Source: Frankiaceae bacterium
GTDB lineage: Bacteria; Actinomycetota; Actinomycetes; JADGOU01
Direction of reading: 5' to 3'
Assembly: GCA_017882835.1 (NCBI GenBank)
Contig: JADGOU010000190.1
Coordinates: forward strand, 1-5,977
DNA length: 5,977 nt
Of this stretch, positions 4,388 to 5,977 are shown piece after piece. The notes beneath the pieces were generated by a model, which had not been told where the DNA came from, ran no database searches, and saw only the letters and a list, made by a program, of their open reading frames with translations. How positions within the stretch are numbered: the first letter of the stretch is position 1; each line of letters starts with the position of its first letter. A program made the translations under genes and the position numbers.

Positions 4388-4750
4388 ATGCGGTTCAGCG
4401 CCCGGGTGCACTCCCGCTGGGCCCAATCGGTCAAGGACCTGCCGTACGGCGCGCCGATGCTGGTGCGCTGGGACAAGCGCCGGTTCGTCTGCGATCAGGT
4501 CGAGTGTCCCCGACGCACCTTCACCGAGGTCACCGACCAGCTCGGCCGCCGCCGTCTACTCACGCTGCGGCTGCGCCAGCGGCTGGAGCGGGCGGTCTCG
4601 CGCGGCCCGCGGTCGGTGGCCGACGTCGCCCGGGAATACGCGGTGTCCTGGTGGTCGGCGAACCAGGCGCTGATCGACCGAGCCGCCGACGTGCTCGGTC
4701 CGGCCCGAGCGGGGGTGCGCCTGCTCGGCGTGGACGAGACCCGGGTGTAG
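4388..4750 (+). pseudogene. ISL3-family transposase, internal fragment
   Basis: From M4388 the fragment of 120 residues reads ARVHSRWAQSVKDLPYG, then LVRWDKRRFVCDQVECPRRT (Cys35 and Cys40, the second half of the zinc-binding site). It goes on to a helix-turn-helix (RSVADVAREYAVSWWSANQA, residues 76-95) and LLGVDETRV. This is the order in ISL3 transposases: zinc finger, HTH, then the DDE domain whose first Asp lies in 'GIDET' (here D116). The first zinc pair is missing or altered (MRFSARV instead of 'C..CG..S.RV'), and everything beyond the first catalytic Asp is lost at TAG 4748-4750. Full-length relatives are about 400-440 residues. No terminal inverted repeats or target duplication are recognisable. 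The frame happens to be continuous with the upstream RT fragment. Confidence 0.8.
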
Positions 4751-4861
4751 AGGCCGCCGCCGTCGCCGCGCGACGCCCGGCGCAGCCTGCCTGGCCGGGC
4801 TCGTTCACGATCGCCCGCGCTGGGCCGCCACATCTCTTCCTCTCCCGAGCCGGCCGTGGCA

Positions 4862-5977
4862 GTGTCCGCATCGCCGGCTTGGCCCAAGGAGGCCCCGTGA
4901 GGATGGCCTGTTCGTCATCGATGCCCACACCGGTTTCTGGGACGCCAGCGCGGAGGACTGTAAGAACAAGTACGGGGGAGCTTTCATCGAGACCTTCACG
5001 CGTTCCAGACAGGGTTCAACCCGGTGAACGAGCCGCAGTGGACGATGGACCACGAGGAAACCTTCCGAAAGGTCGACGCGGACTGGTACCTCGAGACTAT
5101 GTTCGTCGAGGGCGACAACGACATGGCGATCCTGTCCACGCAAGTGCTCATGGACTTCTACCGCACGGGCTTCACGCACCCGGACACCCGGACACCCGGA
5201 CACGCGGAGCGCAATGCGGAGTTGGTCAAGCGCGCGCCGAACCGACTCATTCCGCTCGGCGGCATCGACCCGCGCGCTCCCGACGCTCTTGGGCAGGTGG
5301 ACCACCAGGTCAAGGACCTGGGCATGCGCGGATTCAAGTGGTACACCGGCCGAATGGCGCGGGGAGTCGCGCGGGTGGAAGGCCAACGACCCGATGGTCT
5401 TCCAGCTCTACGGGCTGTGCATCGAGCTGGGTATCACGAATATGCACTTCCACAAGGGCCCCGCGATGGAGCCGCTGGCGCTGGAGAAGTTCGACGTCCG
5501 CGACATCGACGAGCCGTCGACGCTCTACCCGGAGCTCAACTTCATCGTCGACCACTGCGGGCTGCCGCGGCTCGACGATTTCTGTTGGCTGTCCGGCCGC
5601 CGCCTGAACGTCTACGCGTCCCTTGCCGTTGCCTACATGTTCCTCGGCCACCGCGAGCGCGAGTTCGCTAAGGTCATGGCCAACCTGCTCTTCTGGCTGG
5701 GACCGGACCGGATCATCTGGGTGCCGACTTCGCGATCTGGTGCCCGCACTGGCTGCTGGACCGGTTCATGACCTTCGAGCTCCCGGGCGACATCGAAGAG
5801 GAGTACGGCGTCACGCTGACGATGGAGACGAACCAGAAGGTCGTGGGCGAGAACATTGCCCGGCTCTACGGCATCGACATCGAGGCGAAGAAGCAACAGC
5901 TCGCGGGTGACGAGTTCGACGTCAGCCACCAGGAGTTCGCCAACAGCGTCCCGGCGCGCACCCGGCCGGGCCGAGCC
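4862..5977 (+). pseudogene. Amidohydrolase_2 (ACMSD-like metal-dependent hydrolase), multiply frameshifted, runs off the right edge
   Basis: Four successive segments read as one TIM-barrel amidohydrolase. They are DGLFVIDAHTGFWDAS to about 4997; EPQWTMDHEETFRKVDADWY through GMRGFKWYT (5000-5347); AEWRGESRGWKANDP, NMHFHKGP, NFIVDHCGLPRLDDF and LLFWLGPDRIIW (5349-5720); then ADFAIWCPHWLLDRF and VVGENIARLYGID to the window end. Joining them needs a base added near 4998, one removed near 5348 and one added in the G run near 5720. A possible start is the GTG at 4862, which would need a further base removed at 4898. The expected metal-site positions are largely kept (H of MHFHKG, H of VDHCG, D of ADF), but the usual first motif HxH is HTG, lacking its second His. 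Relatives are about 340-390 residues and act on decarboxylation or hydrolysis of small carboxylates; the substrate here is unknown. Sequencing error is an alternative to true decay. Confidence 0.8.
5177..5203 (+). repeat. Three tandem copies of an 8-bp unit inside the amidohydrolase
   Basis: CACCCGGA is repeated at 5177-5184, 5185-5192 and 5193-5200, followed by a partial CAC. It encodes THPDTRTPGH, an insertion-like stretch between FYRTGF and AERNAEL. Three units equal 24 bases, so the frame is kept. Confidence 0.9.

Noticed and set aside
3491..4750. Single 419-residue protein
   Set aside because: The first 120 codons are intron RNA with no protein-like features. The remainder is a chance fusion of RT and transposase fragments, so it is split above.
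4805..5386. 193-residue minus-strand frame
   Set aside because: Antisense to the amidohydrolase; the plus-strand translation carries clear family motifs.
4504..5607. 367-residue plus-strand frame
   Set aside because: Shadow of the transposase and amidohydrolase frames: arginine/serine/proline-rich with no motif.
1..5977. tRNA genes, rRNA, CRISPR arrays or an att site
   Set aside because: I looked for tRNA 3'-end patterns, regularly spaced repeats and int-adjacent tRNA fragments and saw none I could support.

Overview
The window is GC-rich DNA that I would assign to an actinomycete. The evidence is G/C-ending codons in the intact genes, frequent GTG starts, and protein types common in Streptomyces, Frankia and Pseudonocardia relatives; the genus is inference. 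It reads as an accessory 'graveyard' region. A few small intact genes sit among remnants of an integrative element, a group II intron, an ISL3-type insertion sequence and a frameshifted metabolic gene.

Positions 1-1720 look like the decayed edge of an actinomycete integrative and conjugative element. There is an unrecognised minus-strand frame broken by one amber codon (3-455) and a small cysteine-rich protein gene on the minus strand (639-926). Divergent from it is the 5' end of a tyrosine integrase (984-1290), carrying a frameshift and an in-frame stop. It runs tail to tail into an excisionase-like helix-turn-helix remnant on the minus strand (1288-1413). Xis is translationally coupled (GTGA overlap) to an upstream 69-residue ORF (1410-1619). 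Int and xis remnants facing each other imply an inversion or deletion junction near 1290.

Positions 1720-2740 hold the best-preserved genes. A toxin-antitoxin-like pair (1961-2263 and 2260-2484) consists of a BrnT-like protein followed by a ribbon-helix-helix protein, with an ATGA overlap. Ending directly against it on the opposite strand is an 80-residue protein made only of the N-terminal domain of DnaB-type helicase (2485-2727). Short repeats and an 18-bp palindrome lie upstream of the toxin gene. The interval 2728-3225 has no convincing gene but contains GC-rich inverted repeats, a perfect 9-bp-stem hairpin and a G-quadruplex motif.

Positions 3226-4750 hold nested mobile elements. The 5' RNA portion of a group II intron, with a perfect 23-bp tandem duplication, leads into the first ~119 residues of its reverse transcriptase. 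That is cut in RT block 1 and followed by a ~180-bp filler and a remnant of an ISL3-family transposase ending just after its first catalytic aspartate. The RT and transposase fragments happen to stay in one frame, giving a chimeric 299-codon ORF.

Positions 4750-5977 hold an amidohydrolase_2 (ACMSD-like) pseudogene with at least three single-base frameshifts that alternate in direction. It continues past the window edge. I did not find a convincing new multi-gene system. The most distinctive items are the toxin-antitoxin/DnaB-N convergent pair, the coupled small ORF-xis pair and the RT-transposase fusion frame.
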